Positions 19,748 through 28,759 are shown, counted from the first letter of the stretch. The stretch is 64,000 nucleotides of DNA from Pseudomonas sp. B21_DOA (GCA_030544685.1 CP086683.1:2666001-2730000), one strand, 5' to 3'. A program made the numbers and translations. The notes: a model not told the origin generated them from the letters alone.

Positions 19748-20533
19748 ATGCAATCGCTGCTTCAGCTGACCGACACCCAGATCAGCACCTGGGTGGCGTC
19801 GTTCATGTTGCCGCTGTTTCGCGTCGCCTCGATGCTGATGGTCATGCCGGTGTTCGGCACCACCCTGATCCCGCGTCGCGTGCGCCTGTATTTCGCCGTG
19901 GCGATCACCGTGGTCATCACCCCGGCGCTGCCGCCGATGCCGGCCGTCAGCCCGCTGGATCTCAGCGGCCTGCTGCTGATCGGCGAGCAGATTCTGGTCG
20001 GTGCCGTGCTCGGCTTTTCCCTGCAACTGTTCTTCCAGGCCTTCGCCGTCGCCGGGCAGATTGTCGCGGTGCAGATGGGCATGGGCTTCGCTTCGATGAT
20101 CGACCCTACCAACGGCGTTTCGGTGGCGGTGATCGGGCAGTTTTTCACCATGCTGGTGACGCTGCTGTTCCTGTCGATGAACGGCCACTTGGTGGTATTC
20201 GAAGTCCTGACTGAAAGCTTCACCACGCTGCCGGTCGGCGGTGGTTTGATGGTCGAGCATTACTGGGAACTGGCCGGCAAACTCGGCTGGGTGCTGGGCG
20301 CCGCGTTGTTGCTGGTATTGCCCGCCGTCACCGCATTGCTGGTGGTCAATATTGCGTTCGGCGTGATGACCCGCGCCGCGCCGCAACTGAACATCTTCTC
20401 GATCGGTTTTCCGCTGACCCTGGTGCTCGGCCTGTTCATCGTCTGGGTTGGCCTTGCGGACATTCTCAACCAGTATCAACCGCTGGCCAGCGAGGCCTTG
20501 CAGTTGCTACGCGAACTGGCACGGGCGCGCTGA
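19748..20533 (+). CDS. fliR: Flagellar export gate protein FliR
   Basis: FliR completes the FliPQR pore in the membrane centre of the MS ring. The 261-residue, highly hydrophobic protein has about six membrane segments and the conserved AGQIVAVQMGMGFASMIDP motif, as well as the C-terminal FSIGFPLTLVLGLFIVWVGL segment. It lies between fliQ (3 bases) and flhB (3 bases), so translation is coupled along the operon. Confidence 0.97.
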   Translation: MQSLLQLTDTQISTWVASFMLPLFRVASMLMVMPVFGTTLIPRRVRLYFAVAITVVITPALPPMPAVSPLDLSGLLLIGEQILVGAVLGFSLQLFFQAFAVAGQIVAVQMGMGFASMIDPTNGVSVAVIGQFFTMLVTLLFLSMNGHLVVFEVLTESFTTLPVGGGLMVEHYWELAGKLGWVLGAALLLVLPAVTALLVVNIAFGVMTRAAPQLNIFSIGFPLTLVLGLFIVWVGLADILNQYQPLASEALQLLRELARAR

Positions 20534-20536
20534 GTC

Positions 20537-21676
20537 ATGGCAGAGAGCGAGAGCGGTCAGGACAAAACGGAAGACCCCACGGAGAAACGCAAAAAGGACT
20601 CCCGTGAGAAGGGTGAGATTGCCCGCTCCAAAGAGCTCAACACTCTGGCCGTGATGATGGCCGGTGCCTCTGCGCTGCTGATCTTCGGCGGCATGCTCGC
20701 GCAAGAAATGATGGACGTGATGCGCCTGAACTTCACCCTGTCCCGCGAAGTGGTCATGGACCAAGGCGCGATGGGCCGGTTCTTGCTGGAGTCGGGCCTG
20801 ATCGCCTTGCTGGCGATTCAGCCGGTGATGATCACCCTGTTGCTCGCCGCCATCATCGGGCCGATCTCCCTCGGTGGCTGGCTGTTCGCCGCAAAGTCGC
20901 TGGCGCCCAAATTCAGCCGGATGAACCCGGCCGCCGGCCTCAAACGGATGTTCTCGTTCAAGGCTGTGGTCGAACTGCTCAAGGCCCTGGCGAAGTTTTT
21001 GATTACTCTGGGTGTGGCACTGTTGGTGCTGTCCGCCGACGTCGATGATCTTCTGCGCATCGCCCACGAACCACTGGACATGGCGATCATCCACAGCGTT
21101 TTGCTGGTGGGCTGGAGCACGCTGTGGCTGGCCTGCGGCCTGATCATCATCGCCGCCGTCGACGTGCCGGTGCAGCTCTGGGAAGCGCACAAGAAACTGC
21201 TGATGACCAAGCAGGAAGTGCGCGACGAACACAAGGACCAGGAAGGTCGCCCAGAGGTCAAGCAACGCATCCGCCAGACCCAGCGCGAAATGTCCCAGCG
21301 GCGCATGATGGCAGCGATTCCCGAAGCCGACGTGGTCATCACCAACCCGACCCATTACGCCGTCGCACTCAAATACGACTCGGAAAAGGGCGGCGCACCG
21401 GTGCTGCTGGCCAAGGGCAGCGACTTCATCGCCCTGAAAATCCGCGAAATCGCAGTGGCCAACAACGTCATGCTGCTTGAATCGCCCGCGCTGGCGCGCT
21501 CGATCTATTACTCAACTGAGCTCGAGCAGGAAATTCCTGGCGGGCTGTATCTGGCAGTGGCGCAGGTGTTGGCTTACGTCTACCAGATCCGCCAGCACCA
21601 GGCGGGCAAGGGCAAACGGCCGGATCCGTTGAAGGATGATTTGCCGATTCCGCCGGATTTGCGTCGGGATTCCTGA
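20537..21676 (+). CDS. flhB: Flagellar export switch protein FlhB
   Basis: FlhB controls substrate specificity of the export apparatus. The 379-residue product has a charged N-terminus (DKTEDPTEKRKKDSREKGE), four transmembrane helices, and the cytoplasmic autocleavage motif NPTH with Asn270 at the expected position. The C-terminal part after cleavage (YAVALKYD onward) is the segment that FliK contacts. It is the last gene of the fliL operon. The 105 bases that follow are free of genes before an inserted accessory gene. Confidence 0.97.
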   Translation: MAESESGQDKTEDPTEKRKKDSREKGEIARSKELNTLAVMMAGASALLIFGGMLAQEMMDVMRLNFTLSREVVMDQGAMGRFLLESGLIALLAIQPVMITLLLAAIIGPISLGGWLFAAKSLAPKFSRMNPAAGLKRMFSFKAVVELLKALAKFLITLGVALLVLSADVDDLLRIAHEPLDMAIIHSVLLVGWSTLWLACGLIIIAAVDVPVQLWEAHKKLLMTKQEVRDEHKDQEGRPEVKQRIRQTQREMSQRRMMAAIPEADVVITNPTHYAVALKYDSEKGGAPVLLAKGSDFIALKIREIAVANNVMLLESPALARSIYYSTELEQEIPGGLYLAVAQVLAYVYQIRQHQAGKGKRPDPLKDDLPIPPDLRRDS

Positions 21677-21781
21677 TGGTTACCGCTTGTCTGGAAAATC
21701 TCGGAACCTGTCATCTCTGACAGTAGACGTCGCTCCCCAGCCGCGTTGCTATGCACTCGGGAATAATCCCTGAGCGCAGAG

Positions 21782-22459
21782 ATGAAGATCATGGCAGAGC
21801 GAATCTATAAAAAACTTGAAGGAATGACGCTGGACTACGTTTCAGGGCAGTTGGAGGAAAACCCCAAGGAGCGATCCATACGTTACACGGTGAGCTTTGA
21901 CCTCGATCTGGATTTCACTCACTTCGTGCAGATGGCTAACGTTTATATCCCTGATTACCTGAACAACCCGGTTAACGCCATCAGGCCTGAACTGGACGGC
22001 TTGGCGTACCACTATTCTTATAACTACCTGTTCGATAGCGCAGGAAATATTCGCGATAAAATGGACTTGTTCGAACTGTTCACCTCGCCACGTTATTACA
22101 TGGATCAATGGGCCACGGGTGTGGAGTTGGCGGTGCGCTACAGCAAGCCTGCGTTTGAGGTGTTCGGGCAAAAGTTGCGTATCACTGCAAGCAGGGATTT
22201 GCGACTGGTGGATGAAAGTCGAACGATCAGGATCGCAGATTTACCCCTCTTGCAGTTTCATTGGGCGTTGAACCTGTTGCAAAGTGACCTCGCCGCTCCT
22301 GATGTCACTGCACCTTTGACCAAAGTCGTGCTCATGTACATGAACGAGGATTTCGTCGAGGTTGAAGGCCAATCGGTGCTTCGAGGTGTGAAGTATGTTG
22401 ATCGCAATCAATTGGGTTTCGGCACTATTACGGCCAAACAGATGCTGACTGCGCAGTAG
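21782..22459 (+). CDS. Unrecognised 225-residue protein inserted between flhB and flhA
   Basis: I do not recognise a family. The product is soluble (no signal peptide or membrane helix), moderately acidic and aromatic-rich, with segments such as YTVSFDLDLDFTHFVQMANV, YHYSYNYLFDSAG and TSPRYYMDQWATGVELAV. The base composition is visibly less GC-rich than the flagellar genes around it, suggesting later acquisition. It starts at ATG 21782, with an in-frame ATG at 21791; neither has a clear ribosome site. A palindrome follows its stop. In P. aeruginosa two other hypothetical genes occupy the flhB-flhA gap, so this slot seems tolerant of insertions. No function is proposed. Confidence 0.7.
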   Translation: MKIMAERIYKKLEGMTLDYVSGQLEENPKERSIRYTVSFDLDLDFTHFVQMANVYIPDYLNNPVNAIRPELDGLAYHYSYNYLFDSAGNIRDKMDLFELFTSPRYYMDQWATGVELAVRYSKPAFEVFGQKLRITASRDLRLVDESRTIRIADLPLLQFHWALNLLQSDLAAPDVTAPLTKVVLMYMNEDFVEVEGQSVLRGVKYVDRNQLGFGTITAKQMLTAQ

Positions 22460-22474
22460 CCGAATACTGCGCTT

Positions 22475-22503
22475 ATCGTTCCCACACGGAGCGTGGGAAC
22501 GAT
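22475..22503 (+). terminator. Perfect palindrome after the 225-residue gene
   Basis: ATCGTTCCCAC (22475-22485) and GTGGGAACGAT (22493-22503) form an 11-bp perfect stem with a 7-nt loop, between two converging genes. There is no T run, so it may be a weak bidirectional terminator or a dispersed palindromic repeat common in Pseudomonas. Confidence 0.55.
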
Positions 22504-22515
22504 CATCGCGTGTCG

Positions 22516-22873
22516 CTACTGTGGCAACTCCAGATTATCCAGCACCCGATTCACCGCCAATTCCCCGAGCATGATCAGCTGCGCAATCCCCATCAGCGTC
22601 CGGCGCTGAGATGGTTTGACTAGTCCGGCGAATTCCTGGGCGATGGTTTTCGCTGAGGCGAGGGTTTCGCAGGCGTTGGCCAGCAGGTCTTCGTTTTTGG
22701 TGTCGGCGGTGACGGCGTACATGGCGCGGGGGCTGAACGGTGGTGGGGTGGAGCCGGGTGGGCAGAGGTAGTGGTCGAGGGCGCGGTCGGCGGCTTGGTG
22801 AAGTTTTTTGAGTCGAGGGATTCGTAGGGGAGGTGGGGTCGGATTCGGGCGGGTTGGGTGTTGGTTTGATCAT
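22516..22873 (-). CDS. DUF6124 family protein (frame broken twice)
   Basis: This small helical Pseudomonas protein family has no known function. The gene reads from ATG at 22873-22871 (AAGGAG lies 7 bases upstream) to TAG at 22518-22516. Two single-base losses break it: a G run (22827-22830) and a T run (22804-22809) each need one more base. With both restored it reads MIKPTPNPPESDPTSPYES, then a helical DSKKLHQAADRALDHYL segment, then an intact C-terminal 68 residues starting MYAVTADTKNEDLLANACET. The total is about 119 residues, as in homologues I recall. It faces against the flagellar genes and is preceded by an unusually structured leader. Confidence 0.75.
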
Positions 22874-22905
22874 GGTGAAGCTCCTTTGAAGTGGAGCCGC
22901 TACAA

Positions 22906-23103
22906 CCTGTCGCTAAACAGGAAGGGTGGCGGCTGTACGCGGGTTAGCGAACCGGTCAAAGGCACCCGGCAGACCCGAAGGTCTCCCGCATACAGCCACC
23001 ATGACGAAATCGCGAACATACAGATCCGCAACGAAGCCTGGAACGCTGATGCACCTTTGACATGAGTTCGGGTCGCTAAACCCGATCGCTGATTCGTCAG
23101 CGA
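22906..23103 (-). other. Highly structured leader region upstream of the DUF6124 gene
   Basis: This 200-base stretch contains at least five perfect or near-perfect hairpins: CCTGT/ACAGG (22906-22921), a bulged long stem pairing 22925-22943 with 22985-23000 and enclosing AGACC/GGTCT (22971-22984), GGTT-AGCG-AACC (22942-22953), CGGGT/ACCCG (23069-23084), and a 7-bp stem with a TTCG tetraloop (23086-23103). Two loops are CGCTAA and one is the complementary AGCG, so loop-loop contacts are possible. On the minus strand it would be the 5' leader of the DUF6124 mRNA. It may be a regulatory RNA or a dispersed repeat; I cannot tell which. Confidence 0.5.
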
Positions 23104-23265
23104 CCGGACCACGATAGAACCCGACCCCAAAGCGCACAAGCCGGCGGATTCTGGCTTGGCTGTAGGCAATGGCGCAAGGATTTGTAGCCTTGAGACCATG
23201 TCTGAAGGTGTCTTTTAAACAGCTTCGTTTAAATCGAAAAAATGCGCCGCATTCGATGGCCTCTT

Positions 23266-23353
23266 CCCGAGCAGGCTCGCTCCCACAGCGGCCGTATTCC
23301 AAATGTCCGATTGGGAATGCATTTCAAACGGTGGGAGCGAGCCTGCTCGCGAA
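23266..23353. repeat. REP pair (family A) upstream of flhA
   Basis: Inverted family A copies lie at 23266-23287 (reverse) and 23331-23353 (forward). The outward orientation is opposite to the pairs after fliJ and fliK. The rest of the 23104-23494 gap shows no gene, only this repeat and the flhA promoter. Confidence 0.85.
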
Positions 23354-23417
23354 GGGGCCAGCCCAATCAGCCGACAATCACAAGCAAAACCGCTCTATTT
23401 CATTCCCCGGCAAAAGT

Positions 23418-23434
23418 TGGAAAGCTTCTTGCAA
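23418..23434 (+). promoter_or_regulatory. Sigma-54 promoter of flhA
   Basis: TTGGAAAGCTTCTTGCAAT-type element with GG (23419-23420) and GC (23431-23432) at 10-base spacing, 61 bases before flhA. In Pseudomonas the flhA-flhF-fleN-fliA transcript is FleQ/RpoN dependent. Confidence 0.78.
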
Positions 23435-23494
23435 TAGCCGCCCTGCGCCCGTTCGGGGCGTCAAAAGTTTGCTTTAAAGGAACGGGGAAAACCG

Positions 23495-25624
23495 GTGGAT
23501 CGCACTCAGTTATTCAATACAGCACGCACCAACGTTGCCGACCTCAGTCGAGGCAATCTGGGCGTGCCGTTGTTGCTGCTGGTCATGCTGGCGATGATGA
23601 TGTTGCCGGTACCGCCGTTCCTGCTCGACGTCTTCTTTACATTCAACATCGCTCTGTCGATCGTGGTCCTGCTGGTCTGCGTGTATGCGCTGCGGCCGCT
23701 GGATTTCGCCGTGTTCCCTACCATTCTGCTGGTGGCGACGCTGTTGCGGCTGGCCTTGAACGTGGCCTCGACGCGAGTGGTCATGCTCCACGGTCAGGAC
23801 GGCCACGCCGCCGCCGGTAAGGTGATTCAGGCCTTCGGTGAGGTGGTGATCGGCGGTAACTACGTGGTCGGTATCGTGGTCTTCGCGATCCTCATGATCA
23901 TCAACTTCGTCGTGGTGACCAAGGGTGCCGGGCGGATTTCCGAGGTGAGCGCGCGTTTCACCCTCGATGCGATGCCCGGCAAACAAATGGCGATCGACGC
24001 CGACCTCAACGCCGGCTTGATCGACCAGAATCAAGCCAAGTCGCGCCGTCAGGAAGTTGCTCAGGAGGCGGAGTTCTACGGTTCGATGGACGGTGCGAGC
24101 AAGTTCGTCCGCGGTGACGCCATCGCCGGCCTGCTGATTCTGTTCATCAACCTCATCGGCGGTATGGCGGTCGGTATCTTCCAGCACGGCATGAGCTTCG
24201 GCGATGCCGGCAAGGTTTACGCTTTGTTGACTATCGGTGACGGTTTGGTGGCGCAATTGCCATCACTGTTGTTATCGACAGCGGCGGCGATCATGGTGAC
24301 CCGTGCCTCCGGCTCGGAAGACATGGGAAAGCAGATCAACCGTCAGATGTTCGCCTCGCCGAAAGCGCTGGCCGTGGCGGCTGGTTTGATGGCGGTGATG
24401 GGCCTGGTGCCGGGCATGCCGCACTTCTCCTTCCTGAGCATGGCGGCGCTGGCTGCGGGCGGCGCGTACCTGTTCTGGAAGAAGCAGAACGTCGCCAAGG
24501 TCGTGGCGCTGGAAGAGGTCAAGCGTCAGCAGGAACTGCTGCCGTCGCCGGCACGGGCCATGGAAACCAAAGAGCTGGGCTGGGACGACGTCACGCCGAT
24601 CGACATGATCGGCCTGGAAGTCGGCTATCGCCTGATTCCGTTGGTGGATCGCAATCAGGGCGGGCAGTTGCTGGCGCGGATCAAGGGCGTGCGCAAGAAG
24701 CTCTCGCAGGATCTGGGCTTCCTGATGCCGACCGTGCACATCCGCGACAACCTCGATCTGGCGCCGAGCGCGTATCGCCTGACCCTGATGGGGGTGATTC
24801 TGGCCGAGGCCGAAATCTACCCGGATCGCGAACTGGCGATCAACCCGGGCCAGGTCTACGGCTCGCTCAACGGAATCAACGCCAAAGATCCGGCTTTTGG
24901 CCTGGAGGCGGTGTGGATCGAAATCAGCCAGCGCGCCCAGGCGCAATCGCTCGGCTATACCGTGGTCGACGCCAGCACCGTGGTTGCCACGCACTTGAAC
25001 CAGATTCTCTACAAGCACTCCAGTGAGCTGATCGGCCACGAGGAAGTGCAGCAACTCATGCAATTGCTGGCCAAGAGCTCGCCGAAACTGGCGGAAGAGC
25101 TGGTGCCGGGTGTGGTTTCGTTGTCGCAGTTGCTCAAGGTCCTGCAAGCGCTGCTCGCCGAGCACGTGCCGGTGCGTGACATTCGCAGCATCGCCGAAGC
25201 GATCGCGAACAACGCCGCCAAGAGTCAAGATACCGCCGCTCTGGTCGCGGCTGTGCGGGTCGGCGTATCCCGCGCAATCGTCCAAAGCATTGTAGGCACT
25301 GAGTCCGAGCTGCCTGTGATCACATTGGAACCAAGGTTGGAACAGATATTGCTCAATAGTCTGCAGAAGGCAGGACAAGGCTCGGAAGAGGGCGTTCTGC
25401 TGGAGCCGAGCATGGCCGAGAAGCTGCAACGTTCGTTGATCGAAGCGGCCCAGCGGCAGGAAATGCAAGGCCAACCGGTGATCCTGCTGGTAGCAGGCCC
25501 GATTCGCGCGATGCTCTCGCGCTTTGGCCGCCTCGCAGTCCCAGGGCTGCACGTGCTGGCCTACCAGGAAGTACCGGACAACAAGCAAGTGACCATCGTT
25601 GCGACAGTAGGGCCCAACGGCTGA
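23495..25624 (+). CDS. flhA: Flagellar export gate protein FlhA
   Basis: FlhA is the large gate component; its cytoplasmic ring docks chaperone-substrate complexes. The 709 residues have the family length, with eight N-terminal membrane helices (to about 340), the conserved cytoplasmic loop ending in ADLNAGLIDQNQAKSRRQEV, and a large C-terminal cytoplasmic domain. GTG at 23495 is the start, with an AAGGAACGGGG ribosome site upstream. flhF starts 11 bases after the stop. Confidence 0.97.
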   Translation: MDRTQLFNTARTNVADLSRGNLGVPLLLLVMLAMMMLPVPPFLLDVFFTFNIALSIVVLLVCVYALRPLDFAVFPTILLVATLLRLALNVASTRVVMLHGQDGHAAAGKVIQAFGEVVIGGNYVVGIVVFAILMIINFVVVTKGAGRISEVSARFTLDAMPGKQMAIDADLNAGLIDQNQAKSRRQEVAQEAEFYGSMDGASKFVRGDAIAGLLILFINLIGGMAVGIFQHGMSFGDAGKVYALLTIGDGLVAQLPSLLLSTAAAIMVTRASGSEDMGKQINRQMFASPKALAVAAGLMAVMGLVPGMPHFSFLSMAALAAGGAYLFWKKQNVAKVVALEEVKRQQELLPSPARAMETKELGWDDVTPIDMIGLEVGYRLIPLVDRNQGGQLLARIKGVRKKLSQDLGFLMPTVHIRDNLDLAPSAYRLTLMGVILAEAEIYPDRELAINPGQVYGSLNGINAKDPAFGLEAVWIEISQRAQAQSLGYTVVDASTVVATHLNQILYKHSSELIGHEEVQQLMQLLAKSSPKLAEELVPGVVSLSQLLKVLQALLAEHVPVRDIRSIAEAIANNAAKSQDTAALVAAVRVGVSRAIVQSIVGTESELPVITLEPRLEQILLNSLQKAGQGSEEGVLLEPSMAEKLQRSLIEAAQRQEMQGQPVILLVAGPIRAMLSRFGRLAVPGLHVLAYQEVPDNKQVTIVATVGPNG

Positions 25625-25635
25625 GGTAGTGGTTT

Positions 25636-26975
25636 ATGCAAGTTAAGCGTTTTTCGCCGCCGATATGCGTCAGGCCATGAAGCTGGTTCGCGATGAGCTG
25701 GGCGCTGATGCCGCCATCATCGGCAATCGCCGCATTGCCGGCGGCGTCGAGTTGACGGCGGCTCTGGATTACAAATTGTCGGCGCTGGCGCCACGGGTTC
25801 CGAATATGGAGCTCGAAGACGAGCTGCGCAAGACCCAGTCGCGCATCGTCACCGCCCAGGCCGAACTGAGCCTGCGTGGCGAAGCCGACGGCAACACCAA
25901 TCAGCAGTTGTTCGCCGGGCTGCCATTGACCGCAGGCCTGCCGCTGACCGCTGCCGAGCCGCTGAGCGAGCCGACCTATGCTGCACCGACGCGTCCGGCC
26001 GCAGCACCTGCGCAAGCTTCGGCGGGTGTCGATCCGCGTGCGCTGGAGTCGATGCGTTTTGAATTGAACAGCCTGCGCGAGCTGATGGAAGTGCAGCTCG
26101 GCACCCTGGCCTGGAATCAGCTGCAAGGCAGCCGTCCGGCCCAGGCCAATCTGTATCGCCGTCTGCAGCGCATTGGCCTGTCCGGCCCGCTGTCGCGCGA
26201 TCTGCTGGCACTGATCACCGATATCGAAGAACCCCGTCAGGCCTGGCGCATGCTGCTGGCGCACCTGGCGCGGATGATCGCCGTACCGGAAGTCGAGCCG
26301 CTGGAAGAGGGCGGTGTGATTGCCATGGTCGGCCCCGCCGGCATGGGCAAGACCACCACGCTGGCCAAGCTCGCTGCGCGTTATGTGCTCAAGTACGGCG
26401 CGCAGAATGTTGCGCTGGTCAGTATGGACAGCTTCCGCATCGGCGCGCAGGAACAATTGAAAACCCTCGGGCGCATCCTCAACGTGCCGGTAACGCACGT
26501 CGATCCGGGCCAGTCGCTGGTGCAGGCATTGGATCCACTGCTACGCAAACGCGTGATTTTGATCGATACTGCCGGCCTGCAAGCCAGTGATCCGGCGTTG
26601 CGCATGCAGCTCGAGAGCCTGGCCGGGCGTGGCATTCGCTCGAAAAATTATCTGGTCCTGGCAACCACCAGCCAGAAACAGGTTCTAACCGCCGCTTATC
26701 ACAGTTACAAGCGTTGCGGGCTGGCCGGCTGCATCCTGACTAAACTGGATGAAACGGCCAGTCTCGGCGAAGTGTTGAGCCTGGCGATCAGTCATGAATT
26801 GCCGGTCGCGTATCTGACCGATGGCCCACGGATTCCGGATGATTTGCATCTGCCGCGTCGTCATCAACTGGTCAGCCGCGCCGTCAGCGTGCAAATGCAG
26901 GAAGAACCCAGCGAAGAAGCCATGGCTGACATGTTCGCTGATATCTATCACAGCCCGACCAAGCAGGTTGGCTGA
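25636..26975 (+). CDS. flhF: Flagellar placement GTPase FlhF (start region broken by one base)
   Basis: FlhF is an SRP-type GTPase that recruits the first flagellar components to the cell pole. The true ATG at 25636 gives MQVKRF, but the frame then breaks in a run of five T (25650-25654). One extra T restores MQVKRFFAADMRQAMKLVRD and about 446 residues in all. Automatic calling would start at an internal ATG (25665) and lose the first ten residues. The B domain carries an Ala/Pro-rich linker. The G domain has P-loop GPAGMGKT at about 233-240, VSMDSFRIGAQEQLK, and TKLDETASLGE. Together with fleN it sets flagellar number and position. Confidence 0.93.
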
Positions 26976-26982
26976 GGTAATC

Positions 26983-27090
26983 ATGAACAGTTTTTGTACC
27001 TACATCGATGGTCTGCCACGCATTGTTCCGATCGTGAACGCGCAGCCAGTAATGTGGCCTCCGTCTATGCAAGACAAGGTAAAGAAATAA
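26983..27090 (+). CDS. Possible 35-residue peptide between flhF and fleN
   Basis: A short open frame in the 116-base flhF-fleN gap starts at ATG 26983 with GAGG 5 bases upstream and ends in TAA one base before the fleN ATG. The peptide begins MNSFCTYIDGLPRIVPIV and ends DKVKK. The tight fit between neighbours suggests real coding or a leader peptide coupling translation into fleN, but it is short and I recognise no family, so it may be chance. Confidence 0.35.
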   Translation: MNSFCTYIDGLPRIVPIVNAQPVMWPPSMQDKVKK

Positions 27091-27091
27091 C

Positions 27092-27922
27092 ATGGGCAGC
27101 ATGCATCCCGTACAGGTGATCGCGGTGACCGGCGGCAAAGGTGGCGTCGGCAAGACTAACGTGTCAGTGAACTTGTCCCTGGCGCTGGCAGAGCTTGGCC
27201 GTCGGGTCATGCTGCTGGACGCCGATCTGGGCCTGGCGAACGTCGACGTTCTGCTGGGGCTGACACCCAAACGCACACTGGCCGACGTCATCGAAGGCCG
27301 TTGCGAACTGCGCGACGTGCTGTTGCAGGGCCCGGGCGGGATTCGCATCGTGCCGGCGGCCTCCGGCACGCAGAGCATGGTGCACCTGAGTCCTGCGCAG
27401 CACGCCGGCCTGATCCAGGCGTTCAGCGACATCGGCGACAATCTCGACGTGCTGGTGATCGACACCGCTGCGGGCATTGGTGACTCGGTAGTCAGTTTCG
27501 TGCGCGCCGCCCAGGAAGTCTTGCTGGTGGTCTGCGACGAGCCGACTTCGATCACCGACGCTTACGCGCTGATCAAGTTGCTCAATCGCGACTACGGCAT
27601 GAACCGCTTCCGCGTGCTGGCCAACATGGCGCAGAGCCCGCAGGAAGGGCGCAACCTGTTCGCCAAGTTGACCAAGGTCACGGATCGCTTTCTCGACGTC
27701 GCCCTACAATACGTCGGCGCCGTGCCGTATGACGAAAGCGTGCGCAAAGCGGTGCAGAAGCAGCGCGCCGTCTACGAAGCCTTTCCCCGTTCCAAGTGCG
27801 CGCTGGCCTTCAAGGCCATCGCCCAGAAGGTCGACACCTGGCCGCTGCCGGCCAACCCGCGCGGGCATCTGGAATTTTTCGTCGAGCGTCTCGTGCAGCA
27901 AACCGCAGGGCCTGTGATATGA
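27092..27922 (+). CDS. fleN: Flagellar number regulator FleN (MinD-like ATPase)
   Basis: FleN (FlhG) is a ParA/MinD-type ATPase that binds FleQ and keeps the flagellum number low. The 276 residues have the deviant Walker A GGKGGVGKTN at about 14-23, MLLDADLGLANVDVLLGL, and DTAAGIGDSVVSF. The C-terminal amphipathic helix region is present. The stop overlaps the fliA ATG (ATATGA), coupling the two genes. Confidence 0.96.
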   Translation: MGSMHPVQVIAVTGGKGGVGKTNVSVNLSLALAELGRRVMLLDADLGLANVDVLLGLTPKRTLADVIEGRCELRDVLLQGPGGIRIVPAASGTQSMVHLSPAQHAGLIQAFSDIGDNLDVLVIDTAAGIGDSVVSFVRAAQEVLLVVCDEPTSITDAYALIKLLNRDYGMNRFRVLANMAQSPQEGRNLFAKLTKVTDRFLDVALQYVGAVPYDESVRKAVQKQRAVYEAFPRSKCALAFKAIAQKVDTWPLPANPRGHLEFFVERLVQQTAGPVI

Positions 27923-28658
27923 CCGCCAGTGGCATGAATCTTTACAAAAAGTCGGCGCGTGACGCGCAATACGAATTGATCGAGCGCTACGCGCCACTGG
28001 TCAAGCGCATTGCCTATCACTTGCTGGCACGCCTGCCGGCCAGCGTGCAGGTCGAAGACCTGATCCAGGCCGGGATGATCGGTTTGCTCGAAGTCTCGAC
28101 CAAATACGACGCCAGCAAAGGCGCCAGTTTCGAAACGTACGCGGGCATTCGAATCCGCGGCGCGATGCTCGATGAAGTGCGCAAAGGGGACTGGGCGCCA
28201 CGCTCGGTTCACCGTAATACCAGGATGGTCAGCGACGCGATTCGCTCGATTGAAGCTAAAACCGGCCGTGACGCTAAAGATCACGAGGTTGCGGCCGAAC
28301 TCCAATTGAGTCTCGACGATTACTACGGGATTCTGAATGACACCTTGGGCAGCCGCCTGTTCAGTTTCGACGACCTGTTGCAGGACGGCGAACACGAAGG
28401 GCTGCACGAGGATGGCGCGAGTGCTCATATGGAGCCGTCACGCGATCTGGAAGATGAACGCTTCCAGTCGGCGCTGGCGGACGCGATTGCCAATTTGCCG
28501 GAGCGTGAGCGACTGGTGTTGGCGCTGTACTACGACGAAGAGCTGAACCTCAAGGAAATCGGTGAAGTCCTTGGCGTCAGTGAATCGCGGGTCAGCCAGT
28601 TACACAGCCAGTGCGCGGCCCGTCTGCGGGGGCGTTTGGGGAGTGGCGAGCGCGCTGA
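27919..28658 (+). CDS. fliA: Flagellar sigma factor FliA (end broken by one base)
   Basis: FliA (sigma-28) directs flagellin, chemotaxis and motor genes and is held back by FlgM. Regions 2, 3 and 4 are intact: ERYAPLVKRIAYHLLARLPA, FETYAGIRIRGAMLDEVRKGDW, and ELNLKEIGEVLGVSESRVSQLH. ATG at 27919 overlaps the fleN stop. Near the end a run of four G (28638-28641) has lost one base. As given, the frame reads on to 28764 with 35 or so spurious residues. Restoring one G gives the family ending LRGRLGEWRAR and TGA at 28656-28658, for 246 residues, the usual size. Confidence 0.94.
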
Positions 28659-28732
28659 AGGCAGTGTGGGGACACTGCGAAACGAGGCTGGTGCGGTGAT
28701 GAACGGCGCCGGTCTCGATCCGTTGTGCTCCA

Positions 28733-28759
28733 GACAAACTTCGAGTGCTATGCCGATTG
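28733..28759 (+). promoter_or_regulatory. Probable FliA (sigma-28) promoter of cheY
   Basis: GACAAACT, then 11 bases, then GCCGATTG, fits the sigma-28 pattern TAAAGTTT-N11-GCCGATAA best in the -10 part. It lies between the corrected end of fliA and cheY, where a FliA-dependent promoter for the che-mot genes is expected. The -35 match is modest. Confidence 0.45.

Noticed and set aside
22477..22503. The palindrome after the 225-residue gene as a phage attachment site.
   Set aside because: No integrase or tRNA gene and no second copy nearby; a terminator or dispersed palindrome is more likely.
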